NCBI RefSeq assembly: GCF_014805685.1
Contig: NC_060896.1
Coordinates: 6,992,889-7,056,888 of the forward strand
Length of the DNA: 64,000 nt
Direction of reading: 5' to 3'
Origin: Silurus meridionalis
Lineage: Eukaryota; Chordata; Actinopteri; Siluriformes; Siluridae
In this document: piece after piece, positions 31,626 through 53,100 of the stretch
Layout of the letters: every line of letters begins with the position of its first letter
Numbering within the stretch: position 1 is the first letter of the stretch
The notes under the pieces: generated by a model
The model's database searches: none
The model's input: the letters and a program-made list of their open reading frames with translations, nothing else
Told to the model about the DNA's origin: nothing
Translations under genes and position numbers: made by a program

Positions 31626-32868
31626 ATGGAGGGAGTATTTTGAGAAGCTGATGAATGGTTGGGGAGTGGGTGAAGCAGGAGGTGAATAGGATTAGTAAGG
31701 AGGAAGTGATAGCAGCAATTAAGAGTATGAAGAGTGGAAAGTCAGTTGAACCAGATGACATACCAGTAGAAGCATGAAGATATTTAATAGAGATGGCAGT
31801 GGAGTTTTTAACCAGATTGTTTAACAAGATTCTGTAAGGTGAGAGGATGCGTGAGGAATGGAGAAGGAGTGTGCTGGTACTGTTTTTCAAGAACAAAGGA
31901 GATGTGCAGACCTGCAGTAACTACAGGGGAATTAAGTTGATCAGTCACACCATGAAGTTATGGGAAAGAGTAGTGGAAGCCAGGCTGAGAGAAGAGGTGA
32001 CTATCTGTGAGCAGCAGAATGGTTTCATTCAGAGGAAGAGCACCACAGACGCATTATTTGTTTGGGAATGTTGATGGAGAAGTATAGAGAAGGTCAGAAG
32101 GAGTTGCATTGTGTGTTTGTGGATTTAGAGAAAGCGTACGACAGGGTGCCGAGAGAGGAGTTGTGGTATTGTACGAGGAAGTCATGTGTGTCAGAGAATT
32201 TTGTGAGGGTGGTGCAGGACATGTATGATGACAGTGTGACAGCAGTGAAGTGTGCAGTGGGAACGACAGACTGGTTCAAGGTGGCGGTTGGACTGTATCA
32301 AAGATCGGCTCTGAGCCCTTTTTTTTGTTTGCAGCGGTGATGGACAGGTTGACGGAAGAGGTCAGACAGGAGTCTCCATGGACTATGATGTTTGCAGATG
32401 ATATTGTGATTAGTGGTGAGAGTAGGGAGCAGGTTGAGAAGAGCCTGGAGAGGTGGAGGTATGTGCTGAGAGAAAGGGGAACGAAAGTCAGTAGGAGTAA
32501 GACAGAGTACATGTGTGTGAATGAGAGGGAGGGCAGTGGAGTGGTGTGGTTGCAGGGAGAAGAGGTGGAGAAGGTGGAGGAGTTCAGGTACCTGGGGTCA
32601 ACAGTGCAAAGTAATGGAGAGTGTGTTAGAGAAGTGAAGAAAAGACTGCAGGCAGGGTGGAGTGGGTGAAGAAGAGTGGCAGGAGTGATTTGTGAAAGGA
32701 AAAGTTTTTAGGACTGTGGTAAGATCTGTGATGTTCTATGGTTTAGAGACAGTGGCATTGAGTAAAAGACAGGAAGTGGAGCTGGAGGTAGCAGAGCTGA
32801 AGATGTGGTTTTCATTGGGAGTGACGAGGATGGCCAGGATTAGAAACGAGTTTCTAGAACAGACCAAA
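31626..32868 (+). pseudogene. RTE-type LINE reverse transcriptase, broken (tandem copy 2)
   Basis: Same sequence as copy 1, with the same stop and frameshift. Two extra T in the homopolymer near 32320 add a second frameshift just before the FAAVMD segment. The FADD motif is at about 32391. Confidence 0.88.
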
Positions 32869-33176
32869 TAATTATAACGTTAATTCCATTACTGTCAATT
32901 CAGCAAGTTAATTTAAATATTTATGAGTAAATATAATGGGTTATAATTACTCATAAATATTTCCTTTTGCTTTTATGAGCTAAATTTGCTACATTTTATA
33001 TATATTATTATATATTGTGGCTGAATGAATGAGCACAAATGTCCAACAAGCACACAAAATCTAGTAGAACAACAAAAGGGAAACAAATGTCGAATAGAAT
33101 ACTTAAAAGCACATACTCTTATAGCCAGATGTCCACAAACTTTTGTCCATATAGTCAATATTTCTTTAATTCTTTA

Positions 33177-33360
<184 letters not shown>

Positions 33361-35094
33361 AGGGTTTCTTCCTCATGTTGCCTTGTTGAGACAGCAATGG
33401 GACCTGTGAAATGCTCATAGAAACAAATTCTACATCTGGATTGATGTAAAACTGCATTGTGATCATGTCTAAGATCTGAAGTGAAATGAAATCTACACTC
33501 TCCAGGGTTTTCTACTGTTTAACCTATGTAATGTGAGAGGAATGGGCACCTTGGACTTTCTAAAAGACTATACAGTAAGGTTCATCAATGTTAAAAGATA
33601 ATTAAAAACCCTTGACAAAATGGTTAGTTTATTTATTTTTTTCTTTTCTGGCCATTTTAAACAACTTGACATCTCATAATCTGTGCGCACATTACAACAA
33701 TCAATGAAGAAGTTAAAATCCATGTGACTAAGATGTGGGACATAATTCACACATATTACAAAAACACATTCTCTTACGTAGAGAGGAATTTAGCACAAGC
33801 CATTTGGCACAGCTTTTAGGGTTACCATACTTATACACTGTCTACAGAGCAAAGAGAATGTTAAAAACTCTAGCAAAAATGGTACAATATACTGTAGATT
33901 ATGTAACTCTTGTAACAGTGACGTAAAATGTTTGTTAGAATACTGTTAGACATGTGACAATCCAGTGCCGTGTACTGATATCAAGGCTGATACAAATGCA
34001 GGATTTGCTGTTAAATCAGATGATTAATATTTGTCTGATCCACATTATATTTTATGATCTTCTGCTTGAACACAGGATACAGCTTGTCACATGAACCCAC
34101 CATTATACCTTTGATGTTACACATTACAGAGGCTTGCAGAGTCGACACAGTCACCAATTTGATGTCGGAATCAAATTGGTATGAGGTGTTTGCCATTTCC
34201 CAGGGCTCTGATATCAATATCATTGCAAATGGAAAAATTTGGATCGGTGCATCCTCTACTGTGGAGGATCATACTTCATACAGCAGAATGATTTAAAGGC
34301 ACACAGTCATTTATTGTTTTTTTTTCAACATCAGAGCTTTTTTTTGTGAAGTGCTTCAATGAGGTAAAGGAAGTAAAAAATACATTATACATTATGCCTC
34401 CAACCAGATGATCAATGACCTGCCATTCACATACATTTAAACCCACACAATTTCACAGGAAATATTTTTGTATTCAAACATAAAAATATAATAATCAATG
34501 TCCTGCATGTATGGACGCCAGAGAGTTTGGGAGGTTTCGGTTGTTGAATGAGCAAGTTCTTCCTGTCCTTGAAGAAAATTGCACAATTTTCTTTTGTCTA
34601 TATCTATCAAGCCCTTGCATGAGAAACAAAATGACCTTGAGGCCTTTGATAGTTCTTTAAACATCACTGGAACATGGTGCAGTCCAAACTGCTTGAACTC
34701 CATGAGAAAAAATAGTCATCTTAAGCATTTTGCACATCGACCTGACAATCAGCACCTAGAGCAGATAGCATGTAAACATGAAATACACCACACACTAGCC
34801 CAGAACTCAACAGTTATTATTAATATTACTATTATGTTTATCAGATGTCACAGTTTTATCTCTAAATAAATTTGTAGATCAGGAGATGAGATTCTCTATT
34901 TTTAAAGAAAATCAGGGATGGGGTATCAAAGTCGTCCTTAAAAATCACATACATTTTAAGTGACAATATGTTTTTCACACGCAACATCAAATCACACATA
35001 TAAACCTGTATATCTATATAAAATCACCACAATCACCACCTACACCACATTAGTCTTCTCCACTATATTTGTGTGCACAGTCTCTGTATGAAGT

Positions 35095-42421
<7,327 letters not shown>

Positions 42422-42720
42422 GTTTCAGATCAGGAGAAGATCCAGAGGACGCAGGGAGGATTTAATCACGGAGAATAATTACACTCCATCACTCCTAATC
42501 CTGTGCCCAGTGTGTGGAATAAGAGCTGAGGATGGAAGAGCTCTCGTTTTCCCCCCACATGAACAGGAGACAGTGTATCAGGTCATGGGGGATGAGAAGA
42601 GCTCGGTACCGCTCGTTTGGGATGCAAATAAAATAAACCGGTTAATTTTCTTTATTTTAATTCGTCGCATCTGGTCCTTTGCGCCACCTGACGGCCGCTA
42701 ATATTCTGTGGGGCGCAAAT
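42422..42720 (-). promoter_or_regulatory. Probable bend7 5' UTR / promoter region
   Basis: Immediately upstream of the bend7 start codon (42421). Moderately CG-containing, with CGGCTCCG and GGACGC motifs. An open frame on the plus strand (42252-42701) crosses the bend7 exon antisense and has no recognised domain. The transcription start is not visible. Confidence 0.4.
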
Positions 42721-42771
42721 ATGAAGGTCCGAGATTTGCATTGAAGTGGACAGTGATGCAGAGACAAGAAA

Positions 42772-42802
42772 ACACACACACACACACACACAGACACACA
42801 CA

Positions 42803-42853
<51 letters not shown>
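42772..42853. repeat. (CA)n microsatellite
   Basis: About 40 units with two CAGACA interruptions. Confidence 0.95.
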
Positions 42854-42855
<2 letters not shown>

Positions 42856-43139
42856 GTTAACCAAGAAAAACTTTTCCTCTCTCAGACCATTCAATTTTTT
42901 TTTTTTTTTTGTTTTTTGAATGTTTACTTATTTATTTAAAGCATTGTTGTAGAGGCTTAAGATACAAAATGCCCAATAAGATAAGAGAATATTTTAATCA
43001 TGCACTAAAAACAGATAAGACAATGATTATGTGTTCAGACCACTGTTTTAAATTGTATAAACCCAGGTTTTATTATATACTATAGAAAACTGTATAAAAA
43101 AAACTGAGTATATAGGTGCATTAGTGTCTATGAATTGCA

Positions 43140-43662
43140 AAAAAAAGAATAAATATGCTTCCATCCAGGACTCCAGGACTTTAATATTTCATCAAGACAG
43201 TCCTAAACTACTGCATCAAATACACCATCGCTTTATAGTAGTAGTGTCCAGGTGCTAAACTCTCCTGCCTGCAGTCCAGACCTTTCAGCTACTGAAAACA
43301 TATTGTACATCGTTAAGTAAAAAATACCGCAAAGAAGACCCAGGACTGTTGAGCTTCTACAATCTTGTATCTAACACCAATGGGACATTCCTTTCACAAA
43401 ACTCCAGCAACTGGTCTTCTCACATACCAGACTGTAGTTAAAAGAAGAGCAAATGTCGACATAGTGGTGAACATGGCCCTGTCCCCTTTTTTTTAAAGAA
43501 TGTATTATGATCATTAGATTCGAAATGACCTTACATGTTTCATAAAATTTACTTAGTTTAAACATTTGACATGTTTTCCAAGTTCTTTTGTAAATAAAAT
43601 ATTGGTTTATGATATTTGCAAAATCATTGCATTCTGGTTTTATTTATATTTTGTTACAGCAT
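43140..43662 (+). mobile_element. 3' fragment of the same Tc1-like family as 15.2-16.7 kb
   Basis: Decayed C-terminal transposase with CCTGCAGTCCAGACC and AGAAGACCCAGGACTG, then AACATGGCCCTGTCCCC and an AATCATTGCATTCTGGTTTT end that is the inverse of 15275-15295. Frameshifted throughout. Confidence 0.7.
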
Positions 43663-43742
43663 ATATATGTTTTATATATATGTATGTGTGCACATTTGGG
43701 TGCAGTTCTAAACATGAGTTTTAGAATGACACTATAGGGAAA

Positions 43743-43745
<3 letters not shown>

Positions 43746-43823
<78 letters not shown>

Positions 43824-43940
43824 CAGCAGCAGTAGTAGTAGCATTATTATTATTATTATTAGTAGTAGTAGTAGTAGTAGTAGTAGTAGCAGTAGTAGTA
43901 GTATTTTTTATTATTATTATTATAATTATTATTATTAGTA
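43746..43940. repeat. Trinucleotide (ATT)n/(TAG)n microsatellite cluster
   Basis: Alternating blocks of ATT and AGT/TAG units with a few AGC interruptions. Confidence 0.95.
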
Positions 43941-44019
43941 AAATTATTAATAATAAAGTTCTTCATTAACATGTGACGCAATACCTAATCACTTGCACCT
44001 ACACGGCTGAACCAGTAGA

Positions 44020-44169
44020 GGGTGCAACGCTAAAGCGCACAGAGTGTACCGGAAGCCATTTATCACAACTTCCTGTTGACTAGCTTCTAGCAGCGTGTGT
44101 ATATTTTGTATCTTAGGAAGTCTTTTTCTTATGTTTAACAAGTAAATCATAGAATCGCTCTTTGGGGAA
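44020..44169 (+). promoter_or_regulatory. Probable prpf18 core promoter / 5' UTR
   Basis: Two Ets-type sites in opposite orientations, CCGGAAG at 44049-44055 and ACTTCCTG at about 44068-44075, lie about 100 bases before the start codon, as in many housekeeping promoters. No TATA box at a typical position. Confidence 0.5.
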
Positions 44170-47100
44170 ATGGACATTCTGAAGGCGGAAATTGCACGAA
44201 AGCGGAAGTTGATGGAAGAGAAGGAGCTCGTGAATGTGAGTGAGGATAAACTCCATGTTTTAGTTTTCCAGCTAGTCGTCAGTCTGGAATAGAATTCTCC
44301 AGAAATAGTCACACATTTGTTTTTAGGGCTTTTAAAGTCCACTACGTTTAAGTGCTGTCAAAATATTTTTCGCTTAAATCTGTGAATCAACCTCATTTCT
44401 GATCAAAACTACAAAATATTTGTTTTTGTAATCCATGATTTTAAATAGAGACGTCACAAATATGGGGGAAAAAACACACAAAATGATTTTTTGATCATTT
44501 ATCACCGTCTTGTATGTTGTAAAGATTAGTAACAAAGCTGACTTTTATGCATTGTTAGTTTTTTGCAGCATGCTTGAGTTATTTTCATCTTTATTTCTTT
44601 TTACTGGCTGTTTATTTCCCCAATTGACTCATAATTTTTTTATCACGCCGCCATGACATACCGTATATGCATGTATTTTTGAAAGTTAATAGCGCCCCCT
44701 AATGGTAAAAGGTTAATTTTGTGGTTTTTACTATTTACCAAATGGCACCACAAGACCACGAAATACAGCTGTCGATAGAAAGCTGACGTAGCAAAAGTTT
44801 TTATTTTTTCAAAATATATGTCAAAGTAAGTTTGTTCACCAAGAATCATTCCATTAGCTGAAACACGTGGAAAGTTATCAGCAAAAGAAATCATCAGGTG
44901 GCTGAAAAAAAGCCAGAACACTGGATAAGGGTTAATAGACTCCAAGGTTCACTGGTCCTAATATAACTGCAGGACTCTATAGGTTGTTGTTTAATCAGTA
45001 ATCAGCGAATTATACGTGTATAAGAGCAGAGGTACACTACATGTAGTAGATAGAGGACAGTCTTTAAGTCCTGGCATGGCTCCATAATGTGAATGTAATT
45101 CTCTTAAAATCATGTAAACGCACAAACCTTTAGATGAGATTAGATTAGATTCAGCTTGATTGTCATTGTACAAGGTACATGTACAGAGCATCTATTCAGA
45201 AGTGCACAAGGCCTATTTACAGTAAATAGCAGTAAGATAGAGTATGAGGTCATATGTACAGGGCTAACGTGGTAAATAATGTACAGAAGGTAGTAATATA
45301 TGGTGTATGTATAGTAATATACAATACACTGTGCAAAGATTATGCATAGACACACATGTCAGAAGATAATATACTCAAATGACACAGTTTTGTACAAGTA
45401 TGTATGATACAGTATATACAGAATGAATATGGGTGGAATATACAGTAATGCAATGATAAACATGAGCTATGGATGGTGCAAAAATGAGTAGTGGATAAGC
45501 AGCGCACAAAACACAGAAAGTGACAATGCGGTATTGGATTGTAAACATTGTATGATGATCAGCTGTTCAGTGCACAGTAACAGCCACAAGAAAAAAAACA
45601 GCTATACTTCAGTCTGTTTGTGCAGCACAGAGGCACCTGTAGCTTCTGCCCGATGGGAGAAAGGTGAATAGTCCATGGTTAGGGTGAGAGGTATCGTTGA
45701 TGCCCCTCACCCTTTGCAGACAGCAAATGTCCTCCAAGGTGGGAAGCTGAGATCCAATGATTCGCAGTTTTCACCACTCTAAAGGGCTTTACGGTCTGAG
45801 ACAGTGCAGCTGAGATCCAGTTAGTGAGGATGCTCTCAATGGTACAGCGGTAAAAGTTCTCCAGTATCCTGTTGCACAAACAGGACTTTTTAAGTCTCCT
45901 CAGAAAAAACAGGCACTGTTGTGCCTTTCTGATCAGGATACAACAACTGTAAAGTTTTAAGCGCTCATGAGTGAAAAATGCCGTATACTCAGAATAGTTT
46001 TAAAAATAGAATAGTTTTTTTTAATAAATTAATTAACAAGATGGAAAGTAATTGAACAGAAATGCAAATCAAAACAATAGTTAGTTTTACCTGCAAAACA
46101 GAACATCTTGATTTAGCATTTATGTTTTTTGGTTCATAAGCGTGTTGTTTTTGTTAGAATCTTCTATTGGTTACATTGTAGGCCCCTACTCTTTATATTA
46201 TTTATCCGTATTTAACTAGATATTAAAATGGGTGTGTGGACTTTTACATATCCAACAAAATCATGTGTTACTGCCCAAGGATACTGAGAACATTTCCTAA
46301 TTTTCGTTAGCTATCCCTTTTAGCAGTATAAAAAATGTTGTCGGATTAACTTTATTTATAGACCTCCATGTTTTCGTGCAGGTTTGAATTAAACCCAAAG
46401 ATAATTGAAGTCAAGGAGTCACATTTACATACATTCAACGAACCAAGATCCTAATCTGGATGTGAACATTTACATTCCTTAGTGTTAAGAGATATATATG
46501 TAACAATTTATAATATTTTAGATCTTCTAGTTCAAGGTCTGTAGTTTGGAAACTTTTGTGTGAATCCGAATGTGTTTTATTTATGTTTACCATCATAATT
46601 TTGCAGAACACAAAGAAATACTTCAAGCGGGCTGATCTAGCCAAGAAGGAGGAGGAAGAATACTACAAAAGGTGTGGATACAATGTAAGTTAATGAACAC
46701 AATGTTACTGAAATGTTTTGGATGTCAGACAGATAGCGTGGCATCATCTTTGTCTAAACTTTTCAACTTATCCTTGATAACAGAGTGTTCACTACTCATT
46801 CCTTATTCAAACCCTCTTTCTCTCGAAATCTCTGTTTTTCTCTCTGCGTCCCTCTTGCGAGTGTGCAGGTTGCTCATGAACAGCCTGTGACACAGGTATA
46901 GTGCACACTGGCAGAATGCACCAGTATGCATGACCTGTTCTGAATGTCTGCATTAGACAAAAGAACGATTTAATTGATTCTTATGTTTGTCAGTTGCCTT
47001 TGGTTTCACTGTTGCATGAAGCCCATAGAGGCATTTGCTTGAAATCCTCTAATTTGTTTTTCTCCAGTTTAACTAGTCCATTCGAGTAAGTATTTGTTTC

Positions 47101-50100
47101 TCAGTATGTTCTTATACTATATGGCTGCATGTTTAAAGGACACCTCATTCTCTCAACCATATGTTGAAAACACACAATTGTATAAATTGGCTTTGTATTA
47201 CAGCAAAGTGGAAATAAGAGACCTGTTCCAGCAGGAAAAAGTGCACAAAGAGAGCTCTCTGGTGTGCCAAGTTTGGAGTGAAAGACCTCGAGTGTCCCGT
47301 GCATCATGTTCTGACCTCATTCCTGCTGAATATGTTTGGAATAAACTAGAACACAAACTGAACCCCAGACCTCCTCACTTATCATCATTGCCTGATTTCA
47401 CTAATGCTCTTGTGGTTGACTGATCTCAAAAAGCCAATCTGCAAAATCTGGTGGAAAAGTTTATTATAACATCAAAAGGAAATGAAATCTGGAATGTTAT
47501 CTTCACCAAGCACATATGGGTGTGAGAGGGTCCACAAACATTTGACTGTATACTGTATATTTATGTCTGTATAATGGAGGAATTGTGTGAAAAGCCTGCT
47601 CTGTGCGGTTCTGTTCATTTGCTTTGTCCTGTCTTGAGCAGCTGCATGTGCTAGAGATGCATATGATGTCAGACTTCAGCAAACCAGCATTACAGCAGGA
47701 CTTTAGAGTAGGGATGCACCGAATATTCGGCCACCGAAAAACACGGCCGAAACAGTTTGTTGTGATGACACAAACAGAAACCGCTGCCTGCACGTGCATG
47801 TCTAAAACAACATGTCTGCGGTGTGGACGTATTTCAGTATATCTGAGAGACCCACGGATAGCGATTTGCAAAACATGTAATGACAAAATTTCGTCTGCAA
47901 AAACTTTCTCCACGTCGGGTTTAATTTGAAATCCAAACATCCGATCGCTATGCTGAATATCAGAGGAACGGAAACGCACAGAAAAGCAAAACCCCTCCGA
48001 GCATGCGCACTCCGTCTGTGGTGGACGTTTTTGAAAAGGCAGGAAGTTTCCCAGTGATAGTGTTGTATTGTTGTATCTTTAAGCAGTTGCTCTTGTTCTA
48101 AATGAACTTTGTTTTTATGAAAGAACATATTTAATTGTACAACATTTTAGCAGGACAGAGGGCCTGTACATTATTATTTAATGTACACATGAGTGCATTA
48201 AAGTTAAACATTTAAGACTAAATTTTAATTTATTTTATCCTGTGCATTGTTGCAATGTGCTATAAATAAATATTTTAATAATTTGTAATTGATTAATTCT
48301 TTGAAACTTTAATATTAATTTATGCAATTGAAATGCCTTGATTTTAGTAAGTTTAGTACACAGTCATAGACATAAATGCAATGGTAATAATAATTGCCAT
48401 AATTTCTTTCGGTGTTTCGTTTTTTTCGGTTTTCGGCCTTGCTTTCCTCCTTTTTCGGTTTCGGCCAAGAATTTTTATTTCGGTGCATCCCTACTTTAGA
48501 GCATGGAGTAAAGGATGATATAAGCCTGATTTATACTTCCATTCAAACGCTGGATTTGATGGTTTGCGATTTAGATTGATTTATGTAGATTATATATTTT
48601 AACTATCGGCCAATAGTGGATTTGGTTTGAATAGTGGAATATCCAGGTTGGAACGTACTTGCCGATAACCAATTCATCAACCAGTAGTTTTTTAAATTAA
48701 TACTGGATTTAAAAACTTTATTACAAAAAAAAAATCGCTGTGATTTCAGAGCTCTTGCCCTTGTGAAGACATTTAAAAATTATATTTTAAATATTAACTA
48801 AAGTAAATGAATGATTTAAAAGTATTGTTTATAGTTTGTTAATTTTAACTTTTACAAATACATTTTTAAGTTGGTATTTTTCATTTTATCTGTTAACTTA
48901 ATACACTATAAACTAACATAAATGAGGTACAGCATGCAGTTTCTCTTGTCAAAACAAAGCGCATGGCATCAGTGATTCGCCTCTAGAGGCCGCTCTCGTA
49001 CTGTATAATGATAGCAGACCTTCTCGGCCACCTAAGCGCAGACGCAACCTGGAAAAACTATTGGTATCCAGCAATCAACTATCGATGCCAATTAATCAGC
49101 AAAAAAAGTTGATTCGGTTGACCTCTAATTTAACTACTGATGAAATCAAGTTTTTTTCTGTAGAAAGTATGATTCTGTATAAGCTAGAAGATGAACCTGC
49201 AACAGAAACAGCAGCATCCTCATCTCACTGACATTAATCCTGAAGATGTTTCTATTTGAACAGACAACAATAAAAAATGCACAGTGTTGTCAAACTTTCA
49301 TTTCATAAGAAGATCTGATGAAGCATAAACCAGGCTTTGTGTGCTTCATGAAAATAATATGAGTGAGTGGTCATTTGTGCACCTCTGTTTCTTACCTGAA
49401 GTTGGAGAACAAGCAGCAGCAAGAGGAGACGGCTCCATCTACATCCTCCAACCCTGTGTTAGAACTGGAACTCATTGAGGAGAAGTTACCCATGACCCTC
49501 TCTCGACAGGAGGTACGTGTGAACAGTTACTCATCCCGTTTGTGTTATAATGTATATGTTTATTGTAAAACAGCATATCGATCGTGCACAATCATGCAGG
49601 TGATCCGCCGTCTGAGGGAGCGTGGAGAGCCAGTGCGTCTGTTCGGAGAGACCGATTATGAAGCCTTCCAGAGGCTTCGCAAGATTGAGATCCTCGCACC
49701 AGAAGTGAACAAGGCAAGACATCACGTGTTAACTTGTTCAGCTTGTCGGATAAATTATTGGTTTTGGACACTGTGCATGTTCTGACTTTATGGCTGTGTT
49801 TAGGGGTTGAGGAATGATCTGAAGGCTGCAATGGACAAAATAGATCAGCAGTATTTGAATGAAATTGTAGGAGGACAGGAGGCTGGGGATCCAGACACAC
49901 AGGATGATCTTAAAGTGCATGAGGAAAACACTACCATCGAGGAGCTGGAGGTAGGGACACCAAAAACCTCAACTTGTATGTTTAAGGGTCTCTTTGTTAA
50001 GGCAGATAGATACTTTTGGATTGCATATATATGATATTTGGATTGATCTTCCACTGCAATTAAGTAAAATTAGCTTAAAAAAATTGTTGGCTAAAGGCTA

Positions 50101-53100
50101 AAAAATAGAGCCGAAAACTAATTATAATTACGTTTTTCTCTCACTGGTCAAAAGATTTTTGATGGCATATTAGGAAATGAGTGTATAATCAACAGGAGAA
50201 CTCTAAACTGACACCAGCATCATATCGCAGTTTTACCAGTATTTATTTATTAATTTTTTTTTCCGTTCAAATATTCCTCCAGCGCTACAGCTTTGTTTAG
50301 CAGTTTCTATCTAAATGCAGCAACCCAAAATAAACTGCAGTTGCTGATTTTATACAATTTCCTCACTCAGATTTGCTCGGAAACACAATTGACATCACCA
50401 CACTCAGACTAGAGGTCAACCCGATTTTACTGATAGCTAGGTCGATAGCTAAGACGGGTCCCTTTTACCTTCCAATAACCGATTAATCAACCAATAGTTT
50501 TTAAAATGGATACTGTGAGGGGAAAAAAAAAAGATCCACCAACACCGTAGAACTGCTGCTATCGAATATATGTGGGATCGAATATTCTGATGATTATTCG
50601 ATTAATCAGATTATCGAGTAATCGGATATGAAGTGCTTTTAAAAAAATATTTTATTAAAGAGAAATACTAAAAAGAGAGAAAATAAGATGGGTTTTTTTT
50701 TAATGAACAAGTAATTTATTTCCTTTTTTTTTTTTTTTTTTTTTTAAATTTACATTTTAATATCTGAAATGGCATACAATAAAATCAGTGACAACTAAAC
50801 ACATTTATTGCATTTAATTGCAAATTACATCAAAATGTGGCCACACAGAGAAGGTTATGGGAAACTATTGGTGTAATGAAACTCCATTATTCTTTATTTA
50901 TTAAATCTCGTACAGTATTGGGATGTGGTATTATTGTCTCCAGAAAAGCTGCTTGAAAATTTCCACGCACTTTATCAGTGTATTTATCGCAGTCTTCTGT
51001 GTTTACCTGTCCAGAGCGCTCCAGAGTTTAGCGGGTGGTGTGTCAGTAATAATGGTCCGTGAGAAAACACAGGGCTCAGTGTTGTAGTTTAATAGACTAA
51101 ACGAAGCCCAAATTTTTAGCTTTGATGAATTTTTTTAATTGAATTACTGAAGTTACTTGCCCTAATCAACACCAACACTCCATGTAAAATAGTACTGTAT
51201 TGTATTACAAACATTAAAAAACAGCATTGAATCATGAAAATGTGCTAAATGAAATAAATATGAATATATATATTCACTAAAATAATAAATATCGAGGAAA
51301 ATAAGACGCTTATAAACTGAAACAAAAGTAAAACTCCAAATAAATAAAAACAGTTGCATCCAATATGAATAAAAGACGCTTCAATTAAACATCATGTAGC
51401 GTTAGTGATTCGCCTCTAGAGGCCGCTGTCGTATTGTAACGCAACCCCCAAAAACAATCAGTATGGAGTTTTGCTGAAAGTTCGGTGCCGATTAATTGGC
51501 AAAATCGATTAATCGTTCAAGCACTAACTCGGACACTCTCCATTGTTTCGGTCCTTCCCTGAATATTCTCAAACAGACTAAAAACTGCATTGTGTAATGC
51601 AGCAAAGGGATTTGTAATGAAATGAGTCACAGTTTCACCTCTAAACCAGCAGGGGTGCTGTGGCTCAACACACACATTATCACTATTAAATAATCACATA
51701 CTGGGTCCTTTGTTCACATACAATGCTGTCCACAGATGCATTATTTATTTATGTTACAGACTTTAAGATGTTTAAAAATTCTTTTTTGTAATATAGTCCA
51801 TTTGATGTTCTAAGTCATGTGTTATAACCTGCAGGCTCTGGGTGAATTGCTGGGTACCAGAAATGATAACAAAGATATGGACATTATAGAGAAAGTGATG
51901 CGGGTGAGTCATGCTTTTAAGACAAAATGTTAGCTATACAATTTAACCTTTATGTACTTATGTGTCTGAATCGTCATAGATTTTAGCTGACGTTGGTGAA
52001 TACATTTATATTTTGAATGAATGTTTTTTGTTAAACAGCAGAGAGTCTTTATAAGTGTGTAATTTCACAATTAGAGGTCAACTGATTTGTGATGGATTTT
52101 ACTGATTCTGAAAACTAGGTTGGATCGTACTTGTTTATAATCAATTAATCAAATGATAGTTTTAAAAATGGATACTCGAACAAAAAACAAACAAATGTAC
52201 TAAAATAATTATGAATATATTAAGAATATAAATGAATAAAATTATTATATAATAATATATTATAAAAATAATATAGCGTTCTCGGTGCAGTGTGCAGCCT
52301 CACGGGTAAAAACACGCAGCACGTGGCATCAGTGATTCGCCTCTAGAGGCTGCTCTTAGCACAGACCGGAAGCTGGAAAAACTATCGGTGCTGATTAATC
52401 AGCAAAATCGATGAATCGTCAACCTCTATTCATAATCCCCATTCATGATTTTATGCCTTAAACTTGAGATTTGGGGTTTAAGGACCTTAATGATGCCAAA
52501 TGGAAAAATGTGTATTCAGCATGGCTGTAATGTTATAACAGTGTTGATGTTTACAAGTAACAGCCATATTTCAATGGTGTGTCTGTACATCGAGGCAGAT
52601 ACGTATTTGTGGAAATAGTTTTTGCGTGAATCTTTTATCACATGAGATATAAAAAAAAAATTCACCTGCTAATTTGATTCTTCCTGACCGTTTGCTTGGG
52701 CGTGCAGTTCTTGCTGGGTGTTTGGGCTAAAGACCTGAATAGCCGAGAGGACCATATTAAACGGAGCGTCCAGGGAAAACTGGCCAGCGCAACACATAAA
52801 CAGACCGAGTCTTATCTAAAGCCTCTGTTCAGGAAACTGAACAAGAAGGTACGCATCTTCTGCAGATAGTTTTCTGTTGAGAAAATGAAGGTCACAGAGT
52901 TTAACTTTTCTTCTTCTGTCTTAGATTTTATCTCCAGACATTAAGGAATCCATCACAGACATCATCAAGTTTATGCTACAAAGGGAATATGTGAAGGTGA
53001 GTAATAGTGAATATAACATACAAATTGCACACTGAACAGAATAAAACTAAAAACACCACATGCTTTGCTTGTTATTTATCGCATGTGACTCAGCTAATGA

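Noticed and set aside
43989..44342. 117-codon minus-strand frame at the prpf18 start
   Set aside because: It is the antisense shadow of prpf18 exon 1 and its promoter.
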